From contig DOPM01000057.1 in the NCBI GenBank assembly GCA_003513495.1, positions 1 through 64,000 of the forward strand: a stretch of DNA of 64,000 nucleotides, given 5' to 3'. How positions within the stretch are numbered: the stretch's first letter is position 1; every line of letters starts with the position of its first letter. This document shows, in pieces, positions 1 to 9,314 of this stretch. Origin of the DNA: Desulfosporosinus sp. GTDB taxonomy: Bacteria; Bacillota; Desulfitobacteriia; Desulfitobacteriales; Desulfitobacteriaceae. Below the pieces are notes generated by a model. The model did not search any database. It saw only the letters and a list, made by a program, of their open reading frames with translations, and was not told where the DNA came from. The position numbers and the translations under genes are program-made.

Positions 1-78
1 GGCCACTGTACGAAATAAGAATTTGGGGAAATTGACTTGCGACGCTATATTAGGAAAATTGCTATTAATGAGAAGCAT

Positions 79-456
79 TTACGAATTTGGTTTCGACCTA
101 TCAAGTTTAATTTGTTCTTCACCCCATATAGACAATTCATTCAATGCTGGAAGTAGCGCTTTACCTCTTTCTGTTAGAGCATATTCAACTTTAGGAGGAA
201 TCGTTTCATATTGCGTTCTAACTATAAGATTATGTTCTTCTAATTCTTTTAAAGATTTTGTAAGCATCATATTAGTAATACCTTTAACTTTTCGTTTTAA
301 TTCATTATATCTAGTGAAATCATTTTCAAATAAGTACCACATAATAGGCAACTTCCACTTTTGTCCAATAATACCTAATGCGTATATAAGAGGGCATTTT
401 GTCGCGTATATATTATCACTAGGGAATTTTGCATTGCAATCCGTATCATTATTCAT
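79..456 (-). CDS. HxlR-family winged-helix transcriptional regulator
   Basis: The 125-residue protein is a compact HxlR-type winged helix: a Cys near the N-terminus, a segment reading GQKWKLPIMWYL, a recognition-helix region (TNMMLTKSLKELEE) and a wing ending YALTERGKALLP. HxlR proteins are MarR-like DNA-binding regulators that often respond to thiol-reactive or redox compounds. I chose the ATG at 456 because AAAGGAG lies about 8 bases before it; an in-frame start at 525 has no comparable ribosome site. It diverges from the flavodoxin-like reductase at 609, the usual arrangement for an HxlR protein and its target. The ligand is unknown. Confidence 0.85.
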   Translation of the reverse strand: MNNDTDCNAKFPSDNIYATKCPLIYALGIIGQKWKLPIMWYLFENDFTRYNELKRKVKGITNMMLTKSLKELEEHNLIVRTQYETIPPKVEYALTERGKALLPALNELSIWGEEQIKLDRSKPNS

Positions 457-608
457 AGTTGCAACTCCTTTAAATTTCATTGGTATACTTTTTATACTAA
501 CACAGAAAAAACTGCATACTTGCATCTTTATTATCTTGTGCTATATTAATCATAGCAGAAGAACAAAAATAAAACACTAAAAAATGTATAAGGAATGGGA
601 GCACTATA

Positions 609-1262
609 ATGAAAGTTTATGCTATTAACGGGAGTCCAAGAAAAAATAAAAATACAGCTACATTACTTCAAAAAGCTTTAGATGGAGTAAAAGAATCAGC
701 AATAGGCAAAGAAATTGAAACTGAAATCATTAATTTATATGATTTAAACTATACTGGATGTAAAAGCTGCTTTGCCTGCAAAAAACTTGGCGGTGCAAGT
801 TATGGAAAATGCGTACTAAAAGATGATATTCATGAAATATTGGAAAAACTATCAGAAGCTGATGGGCTTATTTTTGGTTCTCCAATATATTTTGGTACTA
901 TAACAGGTCAATTACAGTCATTTTTGGAAAGACTATTATTTCCTTATTTGGTTTATGACGAGAACTATTCTTCAATTCCACCAAAGAAGATGCCAACTGC
1001 ATTCATTTATACGATGAATGCTCCAGAAGAAGTAATGAATCAAATTGGTTATTTAAAAACCTTCAATAACATTGAATCTACTATTGAACATATATTTACA
1101 AAACCATTAGTTATGTATTCAAATAATACTTACCAATTTGATGATTACTCAAAATATAAATCTAATGCCTTTTCTGAAGAAGCAAAAGCAGCACATAGAA
1201 AAATACAGTTTCCTTTAGATTGTCAAAAGGCATTTGATCTTGGTGCAAATTTAATAAAGTAA
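609..1262 (+). CDS. NADPH-dependent FMN reductase / flavodoxin-fold iron-sulfur flavoprotein family
   Basis: The 217-residue protein begins with the FMN-phosphate loop of the NADPH-dependent FMN reductase family (INGSPRKNKNTATLL, about residues 6-20). It has a CKSCFACKK cysteine cluster near residues 53-61 and the GSPIYFGTITGQLQSFLER segment near residues 96-114 that follows the flavin in multimeric flavodoxins. The cysteine cluster resembles that of iron-sulfur flavoproteins, so a [4Fe-4S] cluster is possible but not certain. A purine-rich site (GGAATGGGAG) precedes the ATG. It is probably a cytosolic reductase of quinones, nitro compounds or metals, controlled by the divergent HxlR regulator. 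The substrate cannot be read from the sequence. Confidence 0.8.
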   Translation: MKVYAINGSPRKNKNTATLLQKALDGVKESAIGKEIETEIINLYDLNYTGCKSCFACKKLGGASYGKCVLKDDIHEILEKLSEADGLIFGSPIYFGTITGQLQSFLERLLFPYLVYDENYSSIPPKKMPTAFIYTMNAPEEVMNQIGYLKTFNNIESTIEHIFTKPLVMYSNNTYQFDDYSKYKSNAFSEEAKAAHRKIQFPLDCQKAFDLGANLIK

Positions 1263-1281
1263 TACATGAACTAAAGTGAAT

Positions 1282-1335
1282 AACTCCTTTGAAATATTCC
1301 AGTTAAATTAAATATTTCAAAGGAGTTTTATATTT
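1282..1335 (+). terminator. Rho-independent terminator after the flavodoxin-like reductase
   Basis: AACTCCTTTGAAATATT pairs perfectly with AATATTTCAAAGGAGTT across an 11-base loop and is followed by a T-rich run. It begins about 20 bases after the stop codon at 1262. Confidence 0.85.
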
Positions 1336-1777
1336 ATATAAAGTAGGCATTCATATACTATCGCTTAAGAAACCAGAAGTCCTTTATCTCTTAAGACCTT
1401 TAATACAACTGGACAATTGATGTAGGAATTAAGTTCACATTATCCTACTTCGGGGAACATCAAACTTGCCCACTAACCGTATTTTCCTTTTAAGCGATTC
1501 CTATACTTTTTAGCTATTAGGTAGAAATTGTTCCTAAGAGGGGTGCATCTTATAACAAAAAGGTAACAAAACATAAAAGCTGAAAAGCCCAGTATTAACT
1601 GAACTTTTTTTCTTCTATAATTGTATCAATTATTGAGGTGTTATTTGATGGAGAGAGGAGGGGCCTTTGCACCCCTGTATCGAAGAATGAGTATACATCC
1701 CTCATATTTAGAAAATTAGAAACCTCTCCCCTTTTTTTACAGAAACCGCGCCTTTTCGTAAGATCATTGTAATCAAT
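1336..1777. other. Intergenic stretch between convergent genes, no gene recognised
   Basis: About 440 bases lie between the terminator of the reductase and the stop of cardiolipin synthase. No reading frame with coding character was seen. A short AGGGG/CCCCT hairpin occurs near 1660-1677, but it has no T tract and I assign it no function. Confidence 0.5.
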
Positions 1778-3208
1778 TTACAAAAGCGGAGAAAACAAAC
1801 GAGCACAGGATTCTTTGAACCTTGTAATAGCTGAACGATTTTGAAATTCCTCAAGCTTAACTTCCTTACTCTCCTCCATATCGGACTTAAAATTCTGTAT
1901 CAATTGCCCTGTCAAAGATTGGTCAAAGATGAAAGCATTGATCTCAAAATCTAAGAAAAAACTTCGCAGATCCATATTAGCGGACCCTACTGAAGCAATA
2001 TGATTATCTATGAGAAGGATTTTAGCATGAAGGGTTCCTTTCATGTATTTGAAAATTTTTACCCCCGCCTGTAGTAATTCTTCGAAATACGAGTTCATTG
2101 CCAGATACGTTAATTTGTGTTCTGGAATTCCCTGGACAAGTAGCCTCACGTCTAAACCACTAAGTGCTGCCGTTTTCAAGGCCATGATCAAGCTTTCATC
2201 TGGGATAAAGTAAGGAGTTTCTATGTAGATGCTTTGCTTAGCCATTGTTATTGAACTAAAGAAGCTCTGCAAAACAGATGGCCAATTTGAATCTGGCCCA
2301 CTAGCCAGTATTTGCAGGGGTAGCTTATGTGAAATAGTCATTTGGGGAAAATAACTGGCTCCCGAATATTCTTTTCCAGTCACATAATACCAATCGTTTA
2401 AAAAGATGGATTGGAGGGTATGAACAGCTTCCCCCTCTATTTTTATATGTGTGTCTCGCCAAAAACCTAATTTCGAATCACGGGATAAGTACTCGTCTCC
2501 GATATTTAGTCCACCTATAAAACCGACTCGTCCATCCACAACAACAAGTTTGCGGTGATACCGCAGGTTTAATTTCGAACTAATATAGGGAAAACGAATG
2601 GGAAAAAACCATTCTGCTTGAATCCCTGCTTTGCGCATACGTTTCATAAAACTGCCCGAAATCGAAAGACTTCCCATGCCATCAAGTAGGACGCGTACTT
2701 TCACACCTTCAGTTACTTTACGAGTTAAGATCTTCAGAACATCTTCACCAATCTCATCGTCTTTAAATATATAATAGCTTAGGTGAATATGATGGGATGC
2801 CCCTTCCAAGGCATTAAACAACGCTCTGAATTTCTCTCCCCCGTTCATAAGAACCTCTACTTGATTGTGAACCGTCATAGGAGCGAAACCAGAGTTTAAA
2901 TGAAGATTTATTAGTTTAGAATCAGAATTTGTATCTGGATCAGAAATCATCTGTCCATTTTTAATATCCCTTTGCTGCTGGTTAATCCATCGTTTTAATG
3001 GATTATCTTTGTTATGTTTACTAAAGAATAACGGCCCTTGAGTTTTACGTCCAAATAAAATATATAAAATAAGTCCTAAGACAGGAAGAAGAGCTAGCAT
3101 GAAGAGCCAAACAACGGTTTTTTCGGGAGGACGATTTTCCAGAAGTATAACTCTTCCAAGGACTATGATCTGAATAAGATTTATGCCTAATACAAGATAC
3201 CATAGCAT
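1778..3208 (-). CDS. cls: Cardiolipin synthase (phospholipase D superfamily)
   Basis: The enzyme joins two phosphatidylglycerol molecules into cardiolipin and glycerol at the membrane. The 476-residue protein has two hydrophobic N-terminal helices (about residues 1-22 and 31-52, the standard bacterial cardiolipin synthase anchor). It carries two HxKxxxxD motifs: H218/K220/D225 (HRKLVVVDG) and H394/K396/D401 (HAKILLIDN). Length and layout match full-length ClsA-type synthases. It stands alone, separated by a terminator from the upstream aminotransferase gene, and no terminator was found after its own stop. Confidence 0.93.
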   Translation of the reverse strand: MLWYLVLGINLIQIIVLGRVILLENRPPEKTVVWLFMLALLPVLGLILYILFGRKTQGPLFFSKHNKDNPLKRWINQQQRDIKNGQMISDPDTNSDSKLINLHLNSGFAPMTVHNQVEVLMNGGEKFRALFNALEGASHHIHLSYYIFKDDEIGEDVLKILTRKVTEGVKVRVLLDGMGSLSISGSFMKRMRKAGIQAEWFFPIRFPYISSKLNLRYHRKLVVVDGRVGFIGGLNIGDEYLSRDSKLGFWRDTHIKIEGEAVHTLQSIFLNDWYYVTGKEYSGASYFPQMTISHKLPLQILASGPDSNWPSVLQSFFSSITMAKQSIYIETPYFIPDESLIMALKTAALSGLDVRLLVQGIPEHKLTYLAMNSYFEELLQAGVKIFKYMKGTLHAKILLIDNHIASVGSANMDLRSFFLDFEINAFIFDQSLTGQLIQNFKSDMEESKEVKLEEFQNRSAITRFKESCARLFSPLL

Positions 3209-3315
3209 GATATCACCGCCCTTCTCAGATATTCTAAGTCAACCTAGAAGATTGGTTAGAGTTTAGTTATCTCCAAAACGTTTAACTAGTAGTCTAATAC
3301 TCAAGTTTCTATGAA

Positions 3316-3362
3316 ATAAAAATGATGGCCATTGAACAAGGAATTCAATAGCCATCATTTTT
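3316..3362 (-). terminator. Terminator between ilvE and cls (hairpin works on both strands)
   Basis: AATGATGGC plus ATTGAA pairs with TTCAAT plus GCCATCATT with one mismatch. T-rich runs flank both sides. It lies about 50 bases after the ilvE stop on the minus strand and before the cls start. Confidence 0.8.
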
Positions 3363-3411
3363 ATTATTTTGCGATATTCTTGTGTCGAGGTTATCAAACA
3401 TATAGGATCAT

Positions 3412-4437
3412 TTATTTAAATTCAATCATCCATCCTTCCGGAGCTTCCACTTCACCGAACTGAATTCCTATTAGATGGTCATAAAGCTTCTTTGTAACGG
3501 GTCCTACCTCTGTCTCGCTGTAGAAGATGTATTTATCCTTGCCATTCGTTAGGCTGCCTATGGGCGATATGACCGCCGCTGTACCGCAGGCACCTGCTTC
3601 AGCAAACTCATCCAAGTTGTTAACGTAGACATCCCTTTCCTCCACCTTCATCCCGAAGACCTTATCAGTAATGTAAAGAAGAGAGTTCTTCGTAATGCTG
3701 GGGAGGATCGATGGAGAAATTGGGGTAACAAATATATTGTCCTTTGTAATACCGAAGAAGTTTGCAGCACCTACCTCTTCGATCTTTGTATGGGTCTTAG
3801 GATCCAGGTATACGCAGTCGGTATAGCCTTCATGGGTAACATGTTTATGGGGCAACAAGCTGGCCGCATAATTTCCGCCCACCTTAACTGCTCCTGTACC
3901 ATACGGTGCAGCCCTGTCGTACTCAGAAACCACCAATTTGATCGGAGACATTCCACCTTTAAAATATGGTCCAACCGGGGTGACGAAGATACAAAAGATA
4001 TATTCCGTGGCCGGTTTGATCCCTACGTTATCGCCAACGCCGATCACAAAAGGTCTTATATATAATGTTGCTCCGGATCCATAGGGAGGAATAAACTCTT
4101 CGTTTGCTTTGACAACCATTTTAACAGCTTCAATAAACTTCTCTACCGGAACCTCTGGCATGAGGATCCTCCTACAGCTTTCCTGCATACGCTTTGCATT
4201 CTGATCGGCCCTAAAAAGTCCTATGCTCCCATTTTTTCTTCTGTAGGCTTTCAGCCCTTCAAAGCACTGCTGGCCATAGTGAATTGCAGGGGATCCCATG
4301 CTGATGGTTAATGTGTTTTCCTTCACCAGCTTTCCTTCATCCCAAACGCCATTCTTCCATAAGGAAACATAATTTGCGTTGGTCTTTCTATAGGAGAATC
4401 CTATATTTCCCCAATCGGTATTTAAATTAGTCGACAT
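3412..4437 (-). CDS. ilvE: Branched-chain amino-acid aminotransferase (class IV)
   Basis: This PLP enzyme exchanges amino groups between Leu, Ile or Val and 2-oxoglutarate. The 341-residue protein has the class IV layout of the longer (eukaryotic/BCAT-like) branch: the GSPAIHYGQQCFEGLKAYR segment at residues 48-66, and the PLP-binding Lys185 in AVKVGGNYAASL. A strong ribosome site (AAGGAGGAGC) precedes the ATG. It is transcribed alone toward its own terminator and diverges from a LysR regulator, which probably controls it. It may supply the biosynthetic pathway or feed the branched-chain catabolic genes further along, but the sequence does not say which. Confidence 0.92.
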   Translation of the reverse strand: MSTNLNTDWGNIGFSYRKTNANYVSLWKNGVWDEGKLVKENTLTISMGSPAIHYGQQCFEGLKAYRRKNGSIGLFRADQNAKRMQESCRRILMPEVPVEKFIEAVKMVVKANEEFIPPYGSGATLYIRPFVIGVGDNVGIKPATEYIFCIFVTPVGPYFKGGMSPIKLVVSEYDRAAPYGTGAVKVGGNYAASLLPHKHVTHEGYTDCVYLDPKTHTKIEEVGAANFFGITKDNIFVTPISPSILPSITKNSLLYITDKVFGMKVEERDVYVNNLDEFAEAGACGTAAVISPIGSLTNGKDKYIFYSETEVGPVTKKLYDHLIGIQFGEVEAPEGWMIEFK

Positions 4438-4513
4438 CTGCGCTCCTCCTTGATTTTAGAATCAATTTGACTGTTTTCACATCCCAGAGGCTTTTGTTGC
4501 TGCTGACCTATTT

Positions 4514-4600
4514 ATGATAATCAAGTAATTTGAATTTATTTTATAATATGATATCATCATTTTTAATATATAAAAAATATCAATATTATAGGATTATCAT
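4514..4600. promoter_or_regulatory. Candidate LysR operator region between ilvE and lysR
   Basis: The divergent intergenic region is A+T rich. It contains ATGATAATC at 4514-4522, its inverted copy GATTATCAT at 4592-4600, and a perfect palindrome ATGATATCAT at 4548-4557. Repeated dyads between a LysR gene and its divergent neighbour are the usual binding layout of the family. The assignment to this regulator is inference. Confidence 0.45.
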
Positions 4601-4636
4601 ACCGAATAGGTATTAAAGTTAGGGGGATTGCGTTTT

Positions 4637-5551
4637 ATGGACATTCGACAGCTACGTTACTTTTTGGCAATTGCCAAGGAGGAGAATATAACCCGGGCTG
4701 CCAAAAACTTAAATATGGAACAACCACCTTTAAGTAGACAACTTAAGCTGTTGGAGGAGGAACTAGGGATTATTTTGTTTGAACGTAGTGGAAAAAAAAT
4801 AAGGCTCACTCAAGCAGGATTAATCCTCCAAGAAAGAGCCAAAAATTTGTTGCATCAATTCAATGAAACGATGACAGAAATTAAAGAAATCGATCAAGGA
4901 CTTCAAGGAACCTTGTCTGTTGGTTCCGTATTTTCTTGTGTTTCTCTACTTCCTCCTAAAATCAAAAAATTTCACGAAAGATATCCTAGAGTTTTATTTA
5001 AACTATTGGAAGGAGATCATGTTCCCCTTGGAGAGTATTTAGAAAAGCGAACTGTTGAACTGGTTATTACCCGGCTTCCCTTTGAATCAAATTATCCGGC
5101 TGAGAAGTACACTGTCTTACCCTTACATTCCGATCCTTTTGTGATTGCAATTCCACAAAAATGGGATTTTCCTCAATCCTTCCTTCGCTTAGAAGATATC
5201 TCCAATATCCCTCTTTTAGCGTTAAAAAGTGATACGACGGTGAGGTTGAATCAAAAAGTCGTAAATGAATGCCGTCGTTTTGGTTTTGAACCCAACATTG
5301 TTTGTGAGTGTTCGAGTGTAGCAATCAGTATAGCATTAGTGATCGCGGGAATTGGAGCCATAATCTTACCTAAGTCAGTGATGTCATCCTTTCCAATAGC
5401 AGAGATAAAAATACTCGACATTCTGGATACTCCCATGCAATCTGAGGTTGGCGTAATTTGGCTAAAAGATAGTTATCATTCTAAAAGTGCCCGGTCGTTC
5501 ATTGCTTTATTTGAGGAAGAGACCTATGATGTTAAGAATCCCTTTGATTAA
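4637..5551 (+). CDS. LysR-family transcriptional regulator
   Basis: The 304-residue protein has the N-terminal LysR helix-turn-helix (about residues 2-60, including the AAKNLNMEQPPLSRQLKLLE segment). A periplasmic-binding-protein-like effector domain follows (about residues 90-295). I chose the ATG at 4637 because AGGGGG lies 10 bases before it; the in-frame TTG at 4628 is almost on top of that site. It diverges from ilvE and converges with the DUF4317 gene with only 8 bases between stops. The effector is unknown; a branched-chain amino acid or oxoacid is a reasonable guess from the neighbour only. Confidence 0.88.
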   Translation: MDIRQLRYFLAIAKEENITRAAKNLNMEQPPLSRQLKLLEEELGIILFERSGKKIRLTQAGLILQERAKNLLHQFNETMTEIKEIDQGLQGTLSVGSVFSCVSLLPPKIKKFHERYPRVLFKLLEGDHVPLGEYLEKRTVELVITRLPFESNYPAEKYTVLPLHSDPFVIAIPQKWDFPQSFLRLEDISNIPLLALKSDTTVRLNQKVVNECRRFGFEPNIVCECSSVAISIALVIAGIGAIILPKSVMSSFPIAEIKILDILDTPMQSEVGVIWLKDSYHSKSARSFIALFEEETYDVKNPFD

Positions 5552-5559
5552 TCAATAAG

Positions 5560-6714
5560 TTAAAATTCCTCCGTTACCAAATCAAAGCCTTCAAGGGTAG
5601 CCGTGTCATCAATTCGAATCATCAAATATCGGATACCATCCTTGGTTACTTGTTTAACATTTTTTATATCTTGTGGGCCGATTGTAATCGCCGCTGTGTT
5701 ATTGTCAATTTTAATCGACTTCATTCCCTGATTAGGGGTAATACTCGATGCTTTAAACTCATAATTTTCCGCGCCCAATACTTCCAAAAACGAGGATCTT
5801 AGCTTATCTTCAGTTTTTATTCCACTGTTTTCTAAAATCCTCTCCATATCTTTCAAACCTATTAAAGAAACTTCTCCACTTTCAGCCTCAACATCTAGCC
5901 GCCGACCAAGTTCCTCATAAATGTTCGAAACAACTTCAGGCTCAATTTCTGCTCCTACAACGTCTCGAACAACTTCTAAAAAGCGCTCTTTTTCAGCTTT
6001 CGCCGTCGGCTTGAATTCACAATCGAGAATGTTATCTACAAACAATTGATTGGGCTGGTTTTCTTTTTGTGTATAGTAAACAACCTTGTTAGTCTCCGCT
6101 GCATTATCACTAAACGAAGGGAACATAAAGCCTTCTATCGGAGCCTCAGTATTAATAATAGCGTTCATCGGAACACTTGTTATAAATTCCCTTTCTTCAA
6201 AATCAAATTTCAGAGACTTTTTAGGCATAATGATTGGGCAGATACTACCTAAAAAGAATCCCAAGGTATATGACAATTCATCGTCAAGCTCGTTATTGTC
6301 CTTTCTAGCTGATTTATAAGCCTCTCCCCGTACAAAGGTGATCATAAAATCCTTCTCATAAATCTCACAGGTTTCTTCCAGGATTTTATTCACAATAATT
6401 AATGTCGCTTCACTAAAATTATCTGTGCGTAAAGTATCGAACATATGCTTTTGAGTCAAATTTTCGCCTAATTTATTATTTTTAAACTCCAACTCAAAAA
6501 TCTTAGAATCAATCTTTCCGGATAATATCTTTTTAAAGTTTTTTAAATATAATTCCTTTCTTTCTTCATCCATCATATCAAAATACATTTTTTCCGAACA
6601 AAGGATAGCCTTGCTATCTTGTTTAACATAGTAACTGCAAATTTCTTGAATCTTTAGTTTTGAGTTGTTTGTTTTTAGTTCTCTGCGTATGCTGGCGATA
6701 TCTTCCTTATTCAT
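5560..6714 (-). CDS. DUF4317 domain protein of unknown function
   Basis: The 384-residue protein begins MNKEDIASIRRELK and matches what I know of the DUF4317 family, which is common in Firmicutes and has no assigned activity. It is soluble, rich in charged residues, and lacks a signal peptide, membrane segments or recognisable catalytic motif. A good ribosome site (AAAGGAGATAG) precedes the ATG. It stands alone between a convergent LysR gene and a 330-base intergenic region. No function is proposed. Confidence 0.7.
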   Translation of the reverse strand: MNKEDIASIRRELKTNNSKLKIQEICSYYVKQDSKAILCSEKMYFDMMDEERKELYLKNFKKILSGKIDSKIFELEFKNNKLGENLTQKHMFDTLRTDNFSEATLIIVNKILEETCEIYEKDFMITFVRGEAYKSARKDNNELDDELSYTLGFFLGSICPIIMPKKSLKFDFEEREFITSVPMNAIINTEAPIEGFMFPSFSDNAAETNKVVYYTQKENQPNQLFVDNILDCEFKPTAKAEKERFLEVVRDVVGAEIEPEVVSNIYEELGRRLDVEAESGEVSLIGLKDMERILENSGIKTEDKLRSSFLEVLGAENYEFKASSITPNQGMKSIKIDNNTAAITIGPQDIKNVKQVTKDGIRYLMIRIDDTATLEGFDLVTEEF

Positions 6715-6972
6715 TATCTCTATCTCCTTTTTACCCTTATAGGCAGAAAAACTCCCGCCTTCAAACCTCTCACAAGGCGAAGGCAGGAATGCCTCGACTA
6801 GTTCATAAACCCATTTACGGCTTTGTAAGCTGTATTCTAATCTTAAAATGAGACAAATGTTATTCGAGTGATACCTGCAAATTCTATGTCATGAATACAA
6901 TATTCGTCATCTTTCCTTTATTTCCTGTCACGATAGTAAAAATAGTCCTATTGTAAATGACAAGATGACACA

Positions 6973-7021
6973 GGACGGAGTTGTTGACACCAATTGAGCA
7001 GTGGTGACAACAACTCCGTCC
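6973..7021. repeat. REP-like inverted repeat with GGGACGG-type core
   Basis: GGACGGAGTTGTTG (6973-6986) is perfectly inverted as CAACAACTCCGTCC (7008-7021), with an inner ACACCA/TGGTGA pair. On the minus strand the outer arm continues as GGAGGGACGG. It lies just after the stop of the corrinoid-protein gene and could end its transcript, but there is no T tract. It resembles the other hairpins listed at 17975, 20653 and 47766. The rest of the 330-base gap (6715-7044) shows nothing else. Confidence 0.6.
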
Positions 7022-7044
7022 CTCCGACACCTCTCCGAAACTTC

Positions 7045-7686
7045 TTAAACTAGTTGCAAAGCCAAATCGACTGCTTTAAAGACATCAACAGCATAGCCAT
7101 CTGCTTTAATGGCTTGGGCAAAATCATGGGTTGCTGGATTTCCACCGATGATTACTTTGACATTGTCACGAAGACTACGACGTTCCAGTTCCCGAATTGT
7201 TTCGGACATCATGGCTAAGGTGGTAGTGAGCATTGCCGACATTGCTAAAATATCTGGTTCATGCTCTATAACCGCTTCCACAAAATCCTCAGTTTGGACA
7301 TCGATGCCAAGATCAATAACTTCGAAGCCTGCACCGCGAAACATCATAACGATCAGGTTTTTTCCAATATCATGTAAATCTCCGGCGACAGTACCAATAA
7401 CGACTTTACCAAGGGAAGAGTGTTTGGGATCTGACAAGATAGGTTTTAAGACGTGCAAGCCCGCATGCATCGCCCTTGAGGATACCAAGACATCAGAAAT
7501 GTAAATAATATTATCTCGAAATTGGCTTCCTATAACCTGCATCCCCGGCAGCAATGCTTTTTCAAAAACAGTTTGAGGAGTGACCCCATTTTCAATGGCT
7601 AATGTAGTGAGGGTCTTAACTCGGTTGGCTTGCCCTTTGACCAGAGCATTAGTAATTAATTCTAATTCTAATTCTGTAGTTACCAC
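7045..7686 (-). CDS. Corrinoid (B12-binding) methyltransferase protein, MtaC/MttC family
   Basis: The 213-residue protein has the two-part corrinoid-protein layout. A helical cap domain spans about residues 1-85. A Rossmann B12-binding domain carries DxHxxG at D103/H105/G108 (GDLHDIGKN), where the His is the lower cobalt ligand. It would shuttle methyl groups between a substrate methyltransferase and a tetrahydrofolate methyltransferase. The GTG at 7686 is preceded by GAGGAGTGGGG. It lies 23 bases after the PocR/AraC regulator gene and is probably cotranscribed with it, with no methyltransferase of its own beside it. It may serve mtaB in place of MtaC, or act with the regulator in sensing. 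Confidence 0.85.
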   Translation of the reverse strand: MVTTELELELITNALVKGQANRVKTLTTLAIENGVTPQTVFEKALLPGMQVIGSQFRDNIIYISDVLVSSRAMHAGLHVLKPILSDPKHSSLGKVVIGTVAGDLHDIGKNLIVMMFRGAGFEVIDLGIDVQTEDFVEAVIEHEPDILAMSAMLTTTLAMMSETIRELERRSLRDNVKVIIGGNPATHDFAQAIKADGYAVDVFKAVDLALQLV

Positions 7687-7709
7687 TCATACCCCACTCC
7701 TCGTTTCTG

Positions 7710-9026
7710 TTATAAAGCATATTGTTTAAATCGACTTGGAGTAACCCCTTCAAGCTTCTTGAAAACTCTAGTGAAGTAGCCAGGATCCTCGAAACCACTT
7801 TCTTCCGCAACTTGCATCACGTTATATTTAGGATTCTTCAGCATTATTTTCGCTTGTTCCACCCTTACTTGTGTGAGATACTCCATCAAAGTACAACCCA
7901 GACCTTGTTTAAAGATTCTACTAACATAGCATGGACTAAGATAAACTGCCTGGGCTATCTCATCGATTGTCAGTTTATTGCGATAATTATTTCGGATATA
8001 TTCGGCAGCTTTCTGAATTGCTTGTTGATTTTTTTGGTTTTTGTTCGTGTCTAAATAATTCATAAATGTTTCTAACATAGTTCCCGACCATAGGCAGAGT
8101 TCATCTGGAAGGGTAATTTCTAACAATTCCTGATAAAACATGGAGTTTAGTTGCAGCACTTCCGTTAGATCAGCCCCTCCATCGACTGCTGCCCTGGATA
8201 TAATTACGACGAGTTCCATTACTCTAGTTTTTAGAGTATCCATATGAGAGTTTTTCGCTAAGATATCAACCAACAATTTTTCCAATAGTTGCTCAGCTGC
8301 AAGTTTTTCTCCATTTCTCACTGCAGACTTGAGCTCTTGTTCTTTATCTAAGGAATGACTACTGATGGTTCTCGATTCAATCTTATACATAGCGATTTCA
8401 GCACGTTTGCGAGCCTGAATTTCTTCGGCTAATCTAGCCTGTTGCGCCATTATTTCTCTTCTTTGTTCTAGAACGGTCATGCCACTTTGCATAATTTGAT
8501 TGGCTACAATAAATAAGAGATCTGCAGCAGCCTGCACTTTATCGCTTGACATGATCTCTAATTGAGCAGCTGACCACTTTACAGCAGAAACATCTATATT
8601 AAGTCCCTTAACCATTTCCTCAATTTCTTCTAAGAAATAATCTTCGGGTTCCCACATAAGTACCTGTCCACAAATAATTGATCCTACATACTGATCTAAT
8701 AAAATAGGTGCCGCCCACATTATTAAGCCCGCATGACAGCGAAAAATATAAGGTTCACCATATTTTGCAGCTTCAGTGCATGCTCTTGCATAGGAGCGCT
8801 GGCATTTTTTCGCCCCATTACTATCAGATCTTATCATTTCGCAAAATTTACAGTCGTTGATTGCATGATCAGTCGAGATCAATGTATTACCTTTATTATC
8901 GACCAAAATGGCCTTCAACCCTGTGGACTTTGAAAACGAACATAACATTTTGTCTAATAGATTTCTTCCGACTAGTTGCTCAAGCCACTGTAATCTCTTT
9001 TCTTGATTGAAGTCTCCTTGATTCAC
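7710..9026 (-). CDS. PocR-domain AraC-family transcriptional activator
   Basis: The 438-residue protein has an N-terminal PocR ligand-binding domain (about residues 10-170) with the family's cysteines, including CKFCEMI and FRCHAGL. A probable coiled coil follows (about 185-215), then a middle helical region, and a C-terminal AraC double helix-turn-helix (about 335-435, ending GVTPSRFKQ). I chose the GTG at 9026 because GGAGG lies 7 bases upstream; a longer frame begins at 9128. PocR-type activators often sit beside corrinoid methyltransferase genes in anaerobic Firmicutes. It probably activates mtaCB and related promoters in response to methanol or another methyl donor. Confidence 0.87.
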   Translation of the reverse strand: MNQGDFNQEKRLQWLEQLVGRNLLDKMLCSFSKSTGLKAILVDNKGNTLISTDHAINDCKFCEMIRSDSNGAKKCQRSYARACTEAAKYGEPYIFRCHAGLIMWAAPILLDQYVGSIICGQVLMWEPEDYFLEEIEEMVKGLNIDVSAVKWSAAQLEIMSSDKVQAAADLLFIVANQIMQSGMTVLEQRREIMAQQARLAEEIQARKRAEIAMYKIESRTISSHSLDKEQELKSAVRNGEKLAAEQLLEKLLVDILAKNSHMDTLKTRVMELVVIISRAAVDGGADLTEVLQLNSMFYQELLEITLPDELCLWSGTMLETFMNYLDTNKNQKNQQAIQKAAEYIRNNYRNKLTIDEIAQAVYLSPCYVSRIFKQGLGCTLMEYLTQVRVEQAKIMLKNPKYNVMQVAEESGFEDPGYFTRVFKKLEGVTPSRFKQYAL

Positions 9027-9218
9027 ATTGCCACCTCCAAAAGCAGGTTTCACACTTAAATAAATGCGCAAATACTCATGAACTTCTGAAACAAGATAAT
9101 GAAAGTAACACGAAATTAGGTTGTACAATAGAGAATTAAGGGATTATTTATATTATAACACATTAAAAATTACTTTTCTCACGATTCTTAAAACTCGCAA
9201 AAGCAGATAATTCAAAGG

Positions 9219-9276
9219 GGCACTCATGTCTCAGGCTATAGTTTGTATAATTAAGCCAGTCAGAGACACGAGCGCC
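9219..9276 (-). terminator. Imperfect long hairpin downstream of mtaB
   Basis: On the minus strand GGCGCTCGTGTCTC pairs with GAGACATGAGTGCC, 14 pairs with two G-U wobbles and a loop of about 30 bases. It lies some 40 bases after the mtaB stop and before the PocR regulator start. There is no clear T tract, so it may be a weak terminator or a REP-like palindrome. Confidence 0.4.
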
Positions 9277-9314
9277 GATGTTACTTTTAAATATCAACGA
9301 TAGATTAAAAATTA

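Noticed and set aside
1336..1777. Possible small RNA or gene between the reductase and cls genes
   Set aside because: No coding frame, promoter-terminator pair or strong hairpin could be identified.
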